56,500 bases of DNA from Methylobacter sp. (GTDB lineage: Bacteria > Pseudomonadota > Gammaproteobacteria > Methylococcales > Methylomonadaceae), in assembly GCA_030684815.1 (NCBI GenBank), contig JAUXXQ010000159.1:1-56500 (forward strand), in the 5' to 3' direction. Both the position numbers and the translations under genes were made by a program. Of the stretch, positions 1-9,784 are shown piece by piece (positions within the stretch are counted from its first letter, which is position 1; the number at the start of each line of letters is the position of its first letter). Below the pieces are notes generated by a model. It had not been told where the DNA came from and did no database searches. It was given only the letters and a program-made list of their open reading frames with translations.

Positions 1-2
1 CG

Positions 3-188
3 GCGATAGATAATGCGGCGATGACTAAACTTTGTCCAATGCTTGAGATTGAAAATAACGAATTTGTGGCTTTAACTTCGCAACTGGCAGGCGTTGACCG
101 GAAAGTATTAGGCAAGGAAATAGGGGATTTTTCCCATTATCGGACAGAAATTATTGCGGCGGTGTATTTTTTGATTTCAGGGATTTGA
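3..188 (+). CDS. CcdB-family toxin homologue, C-terminal part (5' end outside window)
   Basis: An open frame enters from the left edge and ends at TGA 186-188, giving 61 residues. It aligns by eye with the last 55 or so residues of E. coli CcdB, the gyrase poison of the F plasmid: a Leu-x-Pro segment, GKEIGDFSH (CcdB has GEEVADLSH) and the terminal Gly-Ile. In CcdB the last three residues Trp-Gly-Ile are needed for gyrase poisoning; here they read Ser-Gly-Ile, so the critical Trp is missing. Whether a CcdA antitoxin lies upstream cannot be seen. Family assignment is from remembered sequence. It could be a chromosomal CcdB with reduced or altered activity. Confidence 0.72.
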   Translation, partial: AIDNAAMTKLCPMLEIENNEFVALTSQLAGVDRKVLGKEIGDFSHYRTEIIAAVYFLISGI

Positions 189-215
189 AGTTAAGCAGTG
201 CCAAGTTTGTACACA

Positions 216-247
216 AACCCGATTGCAGAAATGTAATTGGTTTTTTT
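216..247 (+). terminator. Rho-independent terminator candidate after ccdB-like gene
   Basis: An imperfect stem pairs AACCCGATT (216-224) with AATTGGTT (235-242), with one bulge and one G-T pair, and runs into seven Ts (241-247). It lies 28 bases after the CcdB-like stop and before the convergent cyaA. Stem stability was judged by eye only. Confidence 0.45.
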
Positions 248-368
248 ATGGTTGAAATAAATCAGGCGTATTCAATTCCGAAGTGCAATCTTAGCACTCA
301 TATACCTTCTTGCTCAGATTCAGCAAAAAAGACGGCATGAATGTTTATATGTTTTTTCAGAGAATCAC

Positions 369-3173
369 TTAAACATTAAATTTGTCTTCTATTTTTTGTT
401 TGTAATTTAAATAATGGATAGATTGCAGCTGTTCGGGGCTGGGGATGCCGAATGCAGAAAGTGGTAAATCTATATCGCTGATATGTATCGGATAATTGGA
501 CTTGCCGTTGCGAAATTGCAGTATGTGTTGATAAACGACATAAAAGATCTTGTTGCCATGATCGAGCGAGGAGAACTCCTTTTCGTTGCAGTAGATGGTG
601 TAAATAATGCCGTTTTTCGTATTTTCCCCGGTAATTCTCAGGCTTAATTCTTGGTTTAAAGCGGTTGTTTTTAACTCTACCGGTGTATAAGAATAGACAT
701 TAGCCGCGTTTTTCTTGATTTCGTAGTATTCAATATTTAACAGCACTTCAAAAAGGCTACGGTTAAGGATGGATTCTAAAAAAACCGAGTACTGTTTTAA
801 CACATGTTCAGGGGTGGTTTTTCTATGCTGCTGAACGTACAAAGAACCTTTTTCATCAACAATGTAGACGCTGGTATCGGTTTTGCTTTCATAATAAAAA
901 AGCTGAATGATTTGAGCCCTATTCAGCGAGTAAATCAGACGGATAGGCGTATCTTCGAGGACGGCGATATCAAAATGGATGCTACTGAACTGTGGCTGGG
1001 GGGTGGCCAGCTCATTCAGGAGCAATTTTTTTGTGCCCAGTTCTTTGTAGTTGATTATTTTGTTATTGGCTTGGAAGATATAAAACGACGTTCCGCCTAA
1101 TACAATATAACGGGGTGAACGGTTGGGGCGCGGCTTGGCAAAGAGTTTAATCAGTGTGTTAAATACGCTTTCAATACGCGAGCTAATGGCTTTGGCGCGG
1201 GTCGGGGTATGGCAAATAATCTTCAAGTCGCTTAGGGATAGCGGTTTTTTGTTGTTATTAATGATGTCTGTCAAACACTTGAACAGGCCGGTGATGCCTT
1301 TATCCTCTTTAGCTGTAATTTCGCCCCAACTGGACAGCGACACTCGGCTGACGCTTTCGATTAAACACTGGCGGTTTATGCCGTAACTGAATGCATCAGA
1401 GCGTTCGCCCATCACGCACAGGCCATCGTCAACACTGCCCATATTGACCAGTATCAAGGAATTGAGTTGCGTGTTCAGTGTTGCGTAGGCTTCCAGTGAC
1501 GGGTCGTAATTAAGGTGCCGGGTAAAAAAAAGATTAATTTCGACCAAGGTTAAATGTAACTCTTCATGGGTCATTTTCAGCGAATAGGAGCTGAATTGAA
1601 GTTGCAGTTGTCTGTGGTAAAGCCCATTGATGACCAGCCAGCATAAAACCTCGATTAATGACCGGCACTTTTGTATAGGAGTAAAGTCGGCGGCGTTACT
1701 CATTTGTACATTTTTCAGGTATAAGGCCCAGCCGCTATCACTGTCGTTGGAAAAACAGTTTTCTACGATAGAGAGCGTATTTTCTTTTACATACACTTCG
1801 GCGCGGGTGGTAATGATTTCAATTTTTCCCGGTTTTTTTTCCAGGAATGAATATAGCTTTCTGCTGATTAATTTTATATCGTTGCTACCTTCCGAACTGG
1901 GTGACAAATATTTCCGGGCGAAGTCCATTATCATTTTGTGGCAATGGAGTAATTGCTTCAAAATAGTGGCGTGTTCCGAGGTGGCTTTTTTTATGTCCCA
2001 AAGTCGTAGACGGTTAAGGTTGTCAATGGTGTTTTCAGGCCAATCGCACTGCTTGGCGATAGCTTGCAGATAGGCTTCGCGAATAGCTCTGGTCTGCGAG
2101 TCCATGGTGTTGTTGGATGAACCCATCACTTTTAAATAAAAGCATTCGCGGGTCAAGGCTAAGCGGTCATGGCTATAGGTATTTTTCAGATATTGTTCGA
2201 CTTTTTGATAAATGAGCAAATACGGGTCAAGGTCGGTGGTCATAAAATCCCCCTGATAAACCGCCTGTTTTATGTCCTGGCACAGCCATTGGGTTTGCGG
2301 GTATTCGCTGGCGTAGCATTCCATTAATAACAGCTTTAATAAGGACTTGTGCGGCGAGTGCAGCGCTTTGTAAAGGTGCCAAAGCGTTGCGCTGGTAAAC
2401 TCCTCAACCGGCACTGCATCAAAGCCGCCAAAATCGATAACTTCGTGCTCAGGAATGAACAGGTTGTCGATTAGGTGCTTGATATAAAGTGTGTAGTTCT
2501 GCTCTTCATGAGGCGGAACCAGCCACCATGACGGACTTTTCCCGGCAATATAAATGGCTGTCCGATAGAATTCTTCAAGCAGCAGATAATGCTGGGTTTG
2601 GCCGCTACTTTCCTTGGAGATGGGGGCATTTTCACCGAGCCGGAACTGTTTGCTGTCCATCAAGAAAAAATGTACTTCCAGCCCTAATGAGGTGGCCCAG
2701 TTTTCTATTGCAGTGGCTTTTTTTTGCAGCTCATTAATGGCATCGGCAGATAAATTAGATTGATGGCAGAGCCAAATGTCCATATCGCTGATTTTGGAAA
2801 AGGCAATGCTGCCGACACTACCCATTAAAAATAATCCCTCGATAGGGAAACTGCGCAAAGCCGGGCGGGTATAGCTGAAGTTTTTTGCTAATTGTCTGGC
2901 AGCATTGAGCGTCTGGGTGCTAGGCATGTATTCGGGTATGCCGGCGGGGGTGACGCTGGAAATAAATCCCGGCAACATGGGAAAATTGCAGTGAAAAAGC
3001 AGCGGCAACACATCCAGAAAGACGCGCTGCCTAGGCTGCAGAAACTCTTGGGCACGCTGTTCACGTAGTTGGTTCAAGCGCTTAAAGCGCCGCTTAATCG
3101 TTTGCAGGTCTTTAGCGCTAATATCTTCGCCGGGCGAGCCTAAATGGATAGGCGGCTCTGTATGCTGTTTCAT
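369..3173 (-). CDS. cyaA: class I adenylate cyclase
   Basis: Makes cAMP from ATP in the cytoplasm, the signal read by CRP/Vfr-type regulators. At 934 residues it is longer than E. coli CyaA (848). The N-terminal catalytic domain is clear: MGSVGSIAFSKISDMDIWLC at 117-136 is the nucleotidyltransferase GS...DxD motif with likely metal-binding Asp130 and Asp132. Family blocks such as LPLLFHCNFPMLPG and QHYLLLEEFYRTA are also present. The C-terminal half is the regulatory part and less conserved. It starts 30 bases after the argH stop on the same strand, so the two are probably co-transcribed. No strong ribosome binding site is visible. cAMP often feeds type IV pilus control in related bacteria, and pilTU lie nearby; that link is inference. 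Confidence 0.93.
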   Translation of the reverse strand: MKQHTEPPIHLGSPGEDISAKDLQTIKRRFKRLNQLREQRAQEFLQPRQRVFLDVLPLLFHCNFPMLPGFISSVTPAGIPEYMPSTQTLNAARQLAKNFSYTRPALRSFPIEGLFLMGSVGSIAFSKISDMDIWLCHQSNLSADAINELQKKATAIENWATSLGLEVHFFLMDSKQFRLGENAPISKESSGQTQHYLLLEEFYRTAIYIAGKSPSWWLVPPHEEQNYTLYIKHLIDNLFIPEHEVIDFGGFDAVPVEEFTSATLWHLYKALHSPHKSLLKLLLMECYASEYPQTQWLCQDIKQAVYQGDFMTTDLDPYLLIYQKVEQYLKNTYSHDRLALTRECFYLKVMGSSNNTMDSQTRAIREAYLQAIAKQCDWPENTIDNLNRLRLWDIKKATSEHATILKQLLHCHKMIMDFARKYLSPSSEGSNDIKLISRKLYSFLEKKPGKIEIITTRAEVYVKENTLSIVENCFSNDSDSGWALYLKNVQMSNAADFTPIQKCRSLIEVLCWLVINGLYHRQLQLQFSSYSLKMTHEELHLTLVEINLFFTRHLNYDPSLEAYATLNTQLNSLILVNMGSVDDGLCVMGERSDAFSYGINRQCLIESVSRVSLSSWGEITAKEDKGITGLFKCLTDIINNNKKPLSLSDLKIICHTPTRAKAISSRIESVFNTLIKLFAKPRPNRSPRYIVLGGTSFYIFQANNKIINYKELGTKKLLLNELATPQPQFSSIHFDIAVLEDTPIRLIYSLNRAQIIQLFYYESKTDTSVYIVDEKGSLYVQQHRKTTPEHVLKQYSVFLESILNRSLFEVLLNIEYYEIKKNAANVYSYTPVELKTTALNQELSLRITGENTKNGIIYTIYCNEKEFSSLDHGNKIFYVVYQHILQFRNGKSNYPIHISDIDLPLSAFGIPSPEQLQSIHYLNYKQKIEDKFNV

Positions 3174-3203
3174 TATGCTGGATAGGCGTTTTTTAAGGCA
3201 AAA

Positions 3204-4610
3204 TCATAGTTCGTTGGCGGCAGAGAGCAGGTTTTGCCGTGCGCTCTGAATTGCGGCCCTGACCGTATCGGGTGCGGTGCCGCCGATATGCTTGCGTGCT
3301 GCGACCGAGCCTTCCAATGTTAAATAAGCAAACACGTCATCGCTAATCAATGCTGAAAAATGCTGCAACTCTGACAGTGACAGTTCTGATAAATCACGTT
3401 GGCTTTCCAGCCCTAAGCGCACCGCCAAGCCTACGGCTTCATGGGCGTCGCGAAAGGCCATGCCTTTACGCACCAGGTAATCGGCAAGATCCGTTGCCGT
3501 GGCAAAACCGCGTTTGGCCGCGTTGTACATGGCGGCTTTTTTGGCTTCGATATGCGGCACCATATCGGCATAGGCGCGCAGGCAATTAATCAGCGTATCG
3601 GCGGTATCGAACAGAGGTTCTTTGTCTTCCTGGTTGTCTTTATTGTAAGCCAGCGGCTGGCTTTTCATCAGCATCAGCAGCGACACCAAATGACCGGTGA
3701 TGCGGCCTGATTTGCCGCGCACCAGTTCGGGCACATCGGGATTTTTCTTTTGCGGCATGATTGAGGAGCCGGTGCAAAAGGCGTCGGGCATCTCGATAAA
3801 ATCAAACTGGGCGCTGGACCATAAGATCAGTTCTTCGGAAAAGCGCGACAAGTGCATCATGATCAGGCTGCCGGCCGCAGTGAATTCAATGGCAAAATCG
3901 CGGTCGCTGACGGAGTCCAGCGAATTGGCCGAAGGCCGGCTGAAACCGAGCAAATCAGCGGTCATCTGCCGGTCTATCGGATAGCTGGTGCCGGCTAATG
4001 CAGCAGCGCCTAATGGCATGATATTGATGCGCTTGTAGCAATCTTGCAGCCGTTCGCGGTCTCGGTTGAGCATTTCAAACCAGGCCATTAAATGGTGTCC
4101 AAAAGTAATGGGTTGGGCGACCTGCAGATGGGTAAACCCGGGCATAATGGTGTCGGCGTGTTGTTCCGCCAAATTTAAAATGGCACTTTGCAGGCGCGTG
4201 AGCTGGGCCAAAATCTGTTTGGTTTCGCTACGCAGATACAGGCGAATGTCAGTTGCTACTTGGTCGTTGCGCGAGCGGCCGGTATGCAGTTTTTTACCGG
4301 CAACACCAATTAAATCAGTTAGCCGGGCTTCGATGTTCATGTGCACATCTTCCTGCTTGACCGACCAGACAAAGTCGCCGTTAATGATTTCCTGACCGAT
4401 TTGGGCGAGGCCGACAATAATGGCCTCGCGTTCCTGCTCGGTTAAAATGCCGCAAGCGCACAGCATTTTGGCGTGGGCAACAGAGCCTTCAATATCCTGG
4501 TGCGCCATGCGCTGGTCGAAATCGACGGACGCGGTAAATACCTCGACAAAGGCATCGGTTGCTTGGGCGAAACGTGCGCTGGACAGTTTGTCGGCATTAA
4601 TGTTGGTCAT
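3204..4610 (-). CDS. argH: argininosuccinate lyase
   Basis: Last step of arginine synthesis: splits argininosuccinate into arginine and fumarate. The 468 residues match the usual length. Signature motifs of the fumarase/aspartase superfamily are intact: [13 protein letters not shown] at 109-121, GFTHLQ at 158-163 with the catalytic His161, and [12 protein letters not shown] at 281-292 with the catalytic-loop Ser. It diverges from hemC across a 193-base gap and is followed by cyaA. An arg-cya-hem neighbourhood is familiar in gammaproteobacteria (argH near hemCD in Pseudomonas, cyaA divergent from hemCDXY in enterics), which supports both assignments. Confidence 0.97.
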   Translation of the reverse strand: MTNINADKLSSARFAQATDAFVEVFTASVDFDQRMAHQDIEGSVAHAKMLCACGILTEQEREAIIVGLAQIGQEIINGDFVWSVKQEDVHMNIEARLTDLIGVAGKKLHTGRSRNDQVATDIRLYLRSETKQILAQLTRLQSAILNLAEQHADTIMPGFTHLQVAQPITFGHHLMAWFEMLNRDRERLQDCYKRINIMPLGAAALAGTSYPIDRQMTADLLGFSRPSANSLDSVSDRDFAIEFTAAGSLIMMHLSRFSEELILWSSAQFDFIEMPDAFCTGSSIMPQKKNPDVPELVRGKSGRITGHLVSLLMLMKSQPLAYNKDNQEDKEPLFDTADTLINCLRAYADMVPHIEAKKAAMYNAAKRGFATATDLADYLVRKGMAFRDAHEAVGLAVRLGLESQRDLSELSLSELQHFSALISDDVFAYLTLEGSVAARKHIGGTAPDTVRAAIQSARQNLLSAANEL

Positions 4611-4642
4611 GGTGTTTTTTGCGGGTGGCTGGAAAATCCCGG

Positions 4643-4648
4643 ATTATA
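4643..4648 (-). promoter_or_regulatory. argH: -10 element of the argH promoter (candidate)
   Basis: A perfect TATAAT on the minus strand, 32 bases upstream of the argH start codon. No convincing -35 hexamer was found 16-18 bases further upstream, so only the -10 is proposed. Confidence 0.4.
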
Positions 4649-4762
4649 CAACTAAAGCCCCAGCTCCTGCTAACGCCCTTGCCTACATCGCCGTATTTGC
4701 GAAGCAGCATGGAGGAGCAGGCTTAAGGGTAAGTTCAATTAGCCCTGATTAGCTTACACGGT

Positions 4763-4768
4763 TACAAT
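4763..4768 (+). promoter_or_regulatory. hemC: -10 element of the hem operon promoter (candidate)
   Basis: TACAAT (one mismatch to TATAAT) 35 bases before the hemC start. The -35 position at 4739-4744 reads TTAGCC, which is weak. Confidence 0.3.
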
Positions 4769-4803
4769 AACGCTCTTTACCACTGAAAACGAAGGGTGTT
4801 GTT

Positions 4804-5730
4804 TTGTCCGAAAAAATTATCCGTATTGCCACACGCCGTAGCCCTTTAGCATTGTGGCAGGCTGAGCATGTCGCCGAACGCTTGGCATCGGCATTTCCGG
4901 GCTGCCGGACTGAGCTGGTCAAAATGACCACGCAGGGCGATAAAATCCTTGATGCGCCTTTGGCCAAGATTGGCGGCAAGGGGTTGTTTGTTAAGGAACT
5001 GGAACAAGGCATGTTGGAGGGGGACGCCGATATTGCCGTGCATTCAATGAAAGACGTACCGGTGGAATTTCCTGAAGGCTTGCATTTGGCGGCCATTTTA
5101 AGCCGCGAAGATCCGACTGATGCGTTTGTGTCCAAACATTATGCGGGCTTACAGGATTTGCCCACCAATGCCCGTATCGGCACCTCCAGCTTGCGCAGGC
5201 AATGCCAGATTAAAGAACGCTACCCCCATGCTGAAATATTGTCGTTAAGGGGCAATGTCAACACCCGTTTGTCCAAGCTCGATGCCGGGGAATACGATGC
5301 CATTATCCTGGCGTCGGCCGGTTTAAAAAGATTGGGCATGGCCGGACGTATTACCGAATGCTTGGCGACGGCGGTCAGCTTGCCTGCGATGGGCCAAGGT
5401 GCTATCGGCATAGAGTGCCGCAGCGACGATTTGGAGCTCAACCGGATGTTGGCGCAGTTGCACAATAATGAAACCGGGTTGTGTGTGGCGGCAGAGCGGG
5501 CGATGAATGCGCGCCTGAATGGCGGTTGCCAAGTGCCGATTGCCGGTTTTGCCGAGTTGCATGGCGGGCAGTTGTTCATGCGTGGCTTGGTCGGCAGTCC
5601 TGACGGCAGTTTGGTTTATCGGGCGGAACGGACAGGCGGTATAAATGAGGCTGAGGCCATCGGCATCCTGATTGCGGAAGACTTGTTAGCCCAAGGTGCC
5701 GATAAAATATTGCAGACGCTGTACGCTTGA
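4804..5730 (+). CDS. hemC: porphobilinogen deaminase (hydroxymethylbilane synthase)
   Basis: Joins four porphobilinogens into hydroxymethylbilane in tetrapyrrole synthesis. The 308 residues are typical. The dipyrromethane cofactor is attached to Cys242 in NGGCQVP, and HSMKDVP at 80-86 contains the catalytic Asp84; both fall at the E. coli numbers. The start is TTG at 4804, chosen because GAAGGG (4791-4796) sits seven bases upstream and the protein then begins like its homologues. It is the first gene of hemC-hemD-hemX-hemY. Confidence 0.97.
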   Translation: MSEKIIRIATRRSPLALWQAEHVAERLASAFPGCRTELVKMTTQGDKILDAPLAKIGGKGLFVKELEQGMLEGDADIAVHSMKDVPVEFPEGLHLAAILSREDPTDAFVSKHYAGLQDLPTNARIGTSSLRRQCQIKERYPHAEILSLRGNVNTRLSKLDAGEYDAIILASAGLKRLGMAGRITECLATAVSLPAMGQGAIGIECRSDDLELNRMLAQLHNNETGLCVAAERAMNARLNGGCQVPIAGFAELHGGQLFMRGLVGSPDGSLVYRAERTGGINEAEAIGILIAEDLLAQGADKILQTLYA

Positions 5731-5761
5731 GATTAGGCGATATAGGGCTGGAGTATCGATT

Positions 5762-6535
5762 TTGACCCAAGCGTTGGCAGGTGTGCGTGTTTTAGTGACG
5801 CGTCCGGCACATCAGGCAGAAAACCTGGCCGGTCTTATTGAGCAGCAAGGCGGCAGCGCCATCCGTTTTCCTACGCTGGCGATTGTGGCGCAGGATGAGG
5901 TCGCCAGCATCAGGCAGACGTTGGCAAATCTGGATAATTACCAATGGCTTATTTTTATCAGTGCCAATGCAGTAAATTTTGCGCTAAAGGCGAATGGTGG
6001 CAAAATAGACCACGCTAAAACTGTGCATTTTGCCGCCGTAGGGCAGGCAACTGCACAGGCCATGCACCGGGCTGGACTAAATGTCGATGTACTGCCCGAA
6101 AACGGTTATAACAGCGAAGCGTTGCTGGCAATGCCGCCTTTGCAACAGGTCGACGGCCAGCATTGTTTGATCATTCGCGGTGAAGGCGGGCGTGAGCAGC
6201 TGGCGACGACGCTACGCAGCCGGGGCGCAAAAGTTAGCTATCTGGAAGTATATAAACGAACAATTCCCCGTATTGATAGTTCCCCGGTAGCCAAATTGCT
6301 CGCACAACAGCAGTTGGATGTCATCACTGTCACCAGTGCTGAGGCGTTGCAAAATTTGAATTTAATGCTGGGCGAAGAACATCATCAGCGCTTGTCGCTA
6401 ATACCGTTAGTGGTTGTTAGCGAGAGAATCAGGCAACAAGCTTTCGATATGGGGTTTAATCGAATTGCCGTGACCGATAGTCCTATCGATACAGCAATTC
6501 TTGAGACAGTAATAACGTGTGTGACAGGGGAATAG
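5762..6535 (+). CDS. hemD: uroporphyrinogen-III synthase
   Basis: Cyclises hydroxymethylbilane with inversion of ring D to give uroporphyrinogen III, directly after HemC. I place the start at TTG 5762, giving 257 residues beginning MTQALAGVRVLVTRP. A GGAG at 5750-5753 sits eight bases upstream. The frame stays open back to a GTG at 5696 inside hemC, but that adds 22 non-homologous residues. The fold signatures are the N-terminal VLVTRP strand, FISANAVNFAL, and the VTVTSAEAL-like segment (ITVTSAEALQNL). Both hemC and hemD use TTG starts, so their translation may be kept low. Confidence 0.92.
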   Translation: MTQALAGVRVLVTRPAHQAENLAGLIEQQGGSAIRFPTLAIVAQDEVASIRQTLANLDNYQWLIFISANAVNFALKANGGKIDHAKTVHFAAVGQATAQAMHRAGLNVDVLPENGYNSEALLAMPPLQQVDGQHCLIIRGEGGREQLATTLRSRGAKVSYLEVYKRTIPRIDSSPVAKLLAQQQLDVITVTSAEALQNLNLMLGEEHHQRLSLIPLVVVSERIRQQAFDMGFNRIAVTDSPIDTAILETVITCVTGE

Positions 6536-6536
6536 A

Positions 6537-7784
6537 GTGGCGGAGTTGAGTGAAAAACAAGAACAGGGCGTGAGCGAAAATAGCAAGGCCCACAAATCGC
6601 GTGCCGGGCTCTGGATTGGCGTCATTATGCTGCTTATTATAGGTGTGGTCGGTGCCGGTTATTATCTGTTCCTGCAATTGCGGGCTGAGCAGGCTGATTT
6701 AGGTGGCGAAGTCAATAAAGGCGACATGCACCTGATCGAACTGTCAAAACAAATTAGCGGTTACCAGTCGCAGCTGGCCGCCATGCAATCGCAACTGGCA
6801 ACCGTGGAAGCCAATATTGCCGGAAAGGACGCCCACTTTACCAAAACACTGGCCGATTTTTCGCAGCTGCATGGCGAAAAACTGGACAGCACTCGCAATG
6901 AATTAAGCGCTGCAATTTCCCAGTTGCAGCGACAGTTGGGCAAAACCCGTAGCGACTGGTTAATTGCCGATGCGGAATATTTGTTGAGTGTTGCTAACCA
7001 GCGCCTGCATTTGGTCGGCGACGTCAACACCACCCACGAAGCACTGGAAGCTGCAGATCAGCGTTTGCGCGAAAGCGGCGATGCCGGGGTATTTAAAATA
7101 CGCGAACAAATTGCCAAAGATATTGCGGCAATCCGTGCAGTCACTGTGGCTGATACTGTCGGCATTTATGCCTCTATTCAATCGCTACAAGACCAAGTTG
7201 ATAAATTAACCTTATTTTTGCCTTATACCGGAAAAGGCCTGACCCAGCCTAAAAATACGCAGGAACAGAGCGACCAAGAAGTGCATAACCTGCTGGATTC
7301 CGCCTTAGGGCAACTGGAAGACATCGTCACCATCAGGCACACCGAACAACCGATCAAGGAAATATTAACCATTGAAGAAGCCGAGTTTATTCGTGAACAA
7401 TTAAGGGTAAAGCTGGAAATGGTTAAAATCGCCCTAGTCCAGCAAAATGAGCGGCTCTATCAACTCAGCCTGACAAATGCCAAGAAATGGGTCGAACTTA
7501 ACTTTGCCAAGAATGCCGAAACCAGCAGTTTTGTTGCCGAACTGGATAAGTTTAATGCAATTAAGATCCGTAACCAGTTCCCCGACATTAGTCTGTCGTT
7601 AAAAATGCTCAGGGATATTAGCAAGCTGAGGCTGGAAGCCGACAAAGCCGTACAGCCGGATGAAAAAACCAAGGCCGATCCTGTCAACAAGCCAGCCGAA
7701 CCGGTGTCTGCCGTTGAACAGCCCGCCCAGCCGACATCCGCAGCTGAGTCCAAACCTGCTGAAACAGCACCTGCCGCACAATAA
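6537..7784 (+). CDS. hemX: HemX family membrane protein
   Basis: Third gene of the hem cluster. It starts with GTG one base after the hemD stop, with GGGGAA just upstream, so translation is probably coupled. The 415 residues comprise a short cytoplasmic tail, one membrane helix at about 24-46 (LWIGVIMLLIIGVVGAGYYL), a long periplasmic region with coiled coil (about 50-140) and a helical domain, then a Pro/Ala/Glu-rich C-terminus from about 370. HemX proteins are often annotated as uroporphyrinogen-III methyltransferases, but no SAM-binding motif is visible here. Its exact role is unknown; position and pairing with HemY suggest a membrane scaffold for haem synthesis enzymes. Confidence 0.87.
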   Translation: MAELSEKQEQGVSENSKAHKSRAGLWIGVIMLLIIGVVGAGYYLFLQLRAEQADLGGEVNKGDMHLIELSKQISGYQSQLAAMQSQLATVEANIAGKDAHFTKTLADFSQLHGEKLDSTRNELSAAISQLQRQLGKTRSDWLIADAEYLLSVANQRLHLVGDVNTTHEALEAADQRLRESGDAGVFKIREQIAKDIAAIRAVTVADTVGIYASIQSLQDQVDKLTLFLPYTGKGLTQPKNTQEQSDQEVHNLLDSALGQLEDIVTIRHTEQPIKEILTIEEAEFIREQLRVKLEMVKIALVQQNERLYQLSLTNAKKWVELNFAKNAETSSFVAELDKFNAIKIRNQFPDISLSLKMLRDISKLRLEADKAVQPDEKTKADPVNKPAEPVSAVEQPAQPTSAAESKPAETAPAAQ

Positions 7785-7799
7785 CCAAGAGCCTACAGT

Positions 7800-9032
7800 A
7801 TGAAAAATATAATGTATTTTCTGGGCTCACTGCTGCTTGCCCTTGCCGCCGCTTTTTTTGCCAATAAATGGCTGGGCGGGTTTGAAAATCCCGGCTATGT
7901 GCTAATAGGCATCGGGCATTGGTCTTTGGAAACATCGCTAATCGTTTTTACGGTGAGCCTGATCATCAGTTTTTTTCTTTTTTATGCCTTTTTTAGGCTG
8001 TTAGGTTGGCTGATCCGGTTGCCGGGGCAAGTCAAAAATCGCGGTAAAAACATCAACTTCAACCGCTCCCAAGAAGCACTGATTGCAGGTTTGGTGGATT
8101 CTGCCGAAGGCAACTGGGAAAGGGCTGAAAAGGTTTTAATCAAACATGCCTCGCACAGCGGCGCACCGTTAATCCACTATTTGACCGCAGCACGCGCCGC
8201 GCAATCGCGTGGTGCCTTTGACAAACGGGACGAATACCTGAAAACCGCCGCCGACCAGGCACCGGGTTCCGATGTCGCCATAGGCCTGACCCAGGCGGAG
8301 CTGCATTTATCGGAAAAACAATTTGAACAAGCGCTGGCGACATTGACGCGCCTGCATTCCATCGACCCCAATCACGCCAGCGTTTTAAAGTTATTGCATC
8401 AGGCTTACCAGCAAGCCAACGATTGGGAAGGTATCCGCAAACTGCTCCCATCGTTGAACACCCATAAAGTGTTAATGGAGGCCGAGATAAAGCTGTTGGA
8501 AACCGAAGCGTTCAGCAACTTATTAAAACAGGCGGCTGAACGCGGCAGCGCCGATGAAATTGAAGGGCTGTGGGCAGAAATGCCCCCTTACATAAAAAGC
8601 ATGAAGGGCGTTTCGGCAATCTATTTTGCTGCCATGATTGATGCGGGTGTGGGCGCAAAGGTGGAAGCCGATTTGGCGCAAACCTTATCGGTAGCCTGGA
8701 ACCAGACGCTGGTGGTGTTATTTGGCAATGTCCAGGCGGCGGATGCCGCAAAGCAGCTTGAAACAGCGGAACAATGGCTGTCCAAGCATCCTCGGGATGC
8801 GGTGTTGCTGACCGTTCTGGGCAAATTAAGCCTTAACTGTGCCGATGCACAAAAAGCGGAAGGCTATTTGTCCAAAAGCATATCCATTGAACCGACCGTT
8901 CGGGCTTATCAATTGCTTGGCGATTTATTAGTATCGCAAGGCGATACCCATAACGCGTGTGAATTATATAAATTGGCTTTGGAATTGGCTTCTAGCGAGA
9001 TTGTCAGCCGGATTGACGCAATCTCCGAGTAG
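7800..9032 (+). CDS. hemY: HemY family TPR membrane protein
   Basis: Fourth gene of the hem cluster, 15 bases after hemX. The 410 residues have two N-terminal membrane helices (about 4-22 and 42-66), then the HemY block NRSQEALIAGLVDSAEGNWE, then helical TPR-like repeats to the end (for example 120-200 and 320-400). This is not the protoporphyrinogen oxidase also called HemY in Gram-positives: no FAD motif is present. Its role is proposed to be in haem synthesis or protein assembly at the inner membrane, and the mechanism is not known. Confidence 0.9.
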   Translation: MKNIMYFLGSLLLALAAAFFANKWLGGFENPGYVLIGIGHWSLETSLIVFTVSLIISFFLFYAFFRLLGWLIRLPGQVKNRGKNINFNRSQEALIAGLVDSAEGNWERAEKVLIKHASHSGAPLIHYLTAARAAQSRGAFDKRDEYLKTAADQAPGSDVAIGLTQAELHLSEKQFEQALATLTRLHSIDPNHASVLKLLHQAYQQANDWEGIRKLLPSLNTHKVLMEAEIKLLETEAFSNLLKQAAERGSADEIEGLWAEMPPYIKSMKGVSAIYFAAMIDAGVGAKVEADLAQTLSVAWNQTLVVLFGNVQAADAAKQLETAEQWLSKHPRDAVLLTVLGKLSLNCADAQKAEGYLSKSISIEPTVRAYQLLGDLLVSQGDTHNACELYKLALELASSEIVSRIDAISE

Positions 9033-9053
9033 CTTGGTTTTGCCCATGAAAAG

Positions 9054-9095
9054 CACGGGGAACGAAGGCTAAAATAAAACTTCGTGATTTCCGTG
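9054..9095. terminator. stem-loop between convergent hemY and yggS
   Basis: Two nested arms pair: CACGG (9054-9058) with CCGTG (9091-9095), and CGAAG (9063-9067) with CTTCG (9080-9084), around a 12-base A-rich loop. It could end transcription from either side. There is no clean U-tract. Confidence 0.3.
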
Positions 9096-9109
9096 GTGAA
9101 TAATTTGAA

Positions 9110-9784
9110 TTAGCGCCCGCCAAATAACGCCGTGCCGATTCTGACGATAGTCGAGCCTTCGGCTATCGCCGCCTCCAAATCCCCGGTCATGCCGAACGAG
9201 AACGTATCCAGCCCGGCTTGTCCCAATTGAGTTACCGCCTGATACAGTTTTTTATAAGGCTGGCGTTGTTGCCCAACATCGTCCTGCGGCGCCGGAATGG
9301 CCATCACACCGCGCAGCTTTAAGTTAGGCAGAGTGGCGACTTGTCCGCACAGTTGCGGCAACTCGTCCAGACTAATGCCGGACTTGCTGGCTTCCTCGCT
9401 GATATTGACTTGCAGACAAATGTTGAGCGGCGGCAAATCGGGCGGGCGTTGTGCGCTCAGGCGCTGGGCTATCTTTAAGCTGTCGACGCTGTGTACCCAG
9501 GCAAAATGCGTGGCGAGTGCCTTGGTTTTATTGGATTGGATTGGGCCGATAAAATGCCAGCTAATGTCATAAGCGCCCAGTTCCTGTTGTTTTTTCAACG
9601 CTTCCTGCAAATAATTTTCGCCAAAATGGCGCTGTCCGGCTTGATAAGCGGCAGCAATGTCTTCGGCCGGTTTGGTTTTGCTGACCGCCAATAACAGCAC
9701 CGAGCCGGGTTGGCGCTGGTAGGCCCGTTCGGCCGTGCGGATTTGTGCGTGGATGTGGTTGAGTCTTTGCGCGATGGAATTCAT
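9110..9784 (-). CDS. yggS: YggS family pyridoxal-phosphate homeostasis protein
   Basis: Binds PLP and keeps free B6 vitamers and amino-acid pools in balance (YggS/PLPBP family, alanine-racemase-like fold). From Met at 9784 it has 224 residues, beginning MNSIAQRL as in homologues. An upstream in-frame ATG at 9850 would add 22 unlike residues. The PLP lysine is Lys36 in AVSKTKP, the same number as in E. coli. HFIGPIQSNKTK and the phosphate-binding FGMTGDLEAAI/VRIGTALFG segments are present. It is divergent from pilT, the same arrangement as in Pseudomonas. Confidence 0.93.
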   Translation of the reverse strand: MNSIAQRLNHIHAQIRTAERAYQRQPGSVLLLAVSKTKPAEDIAAAYQAGQRHFGENYLQEALKKQQELGAYDISWHFIGPIQSNKTKALATHFAWVHSVDSLKIAQRLSAQRPPDLPPLNICLQVNISEEASKSGISLDELPQLCGQVATLPNLKLRGVMAIPAPQDDVGQQRQPYKKLYQAVTQLGQAGLDTFSFGMTGDLEAAIAEGSTIVRIGTALFGGR

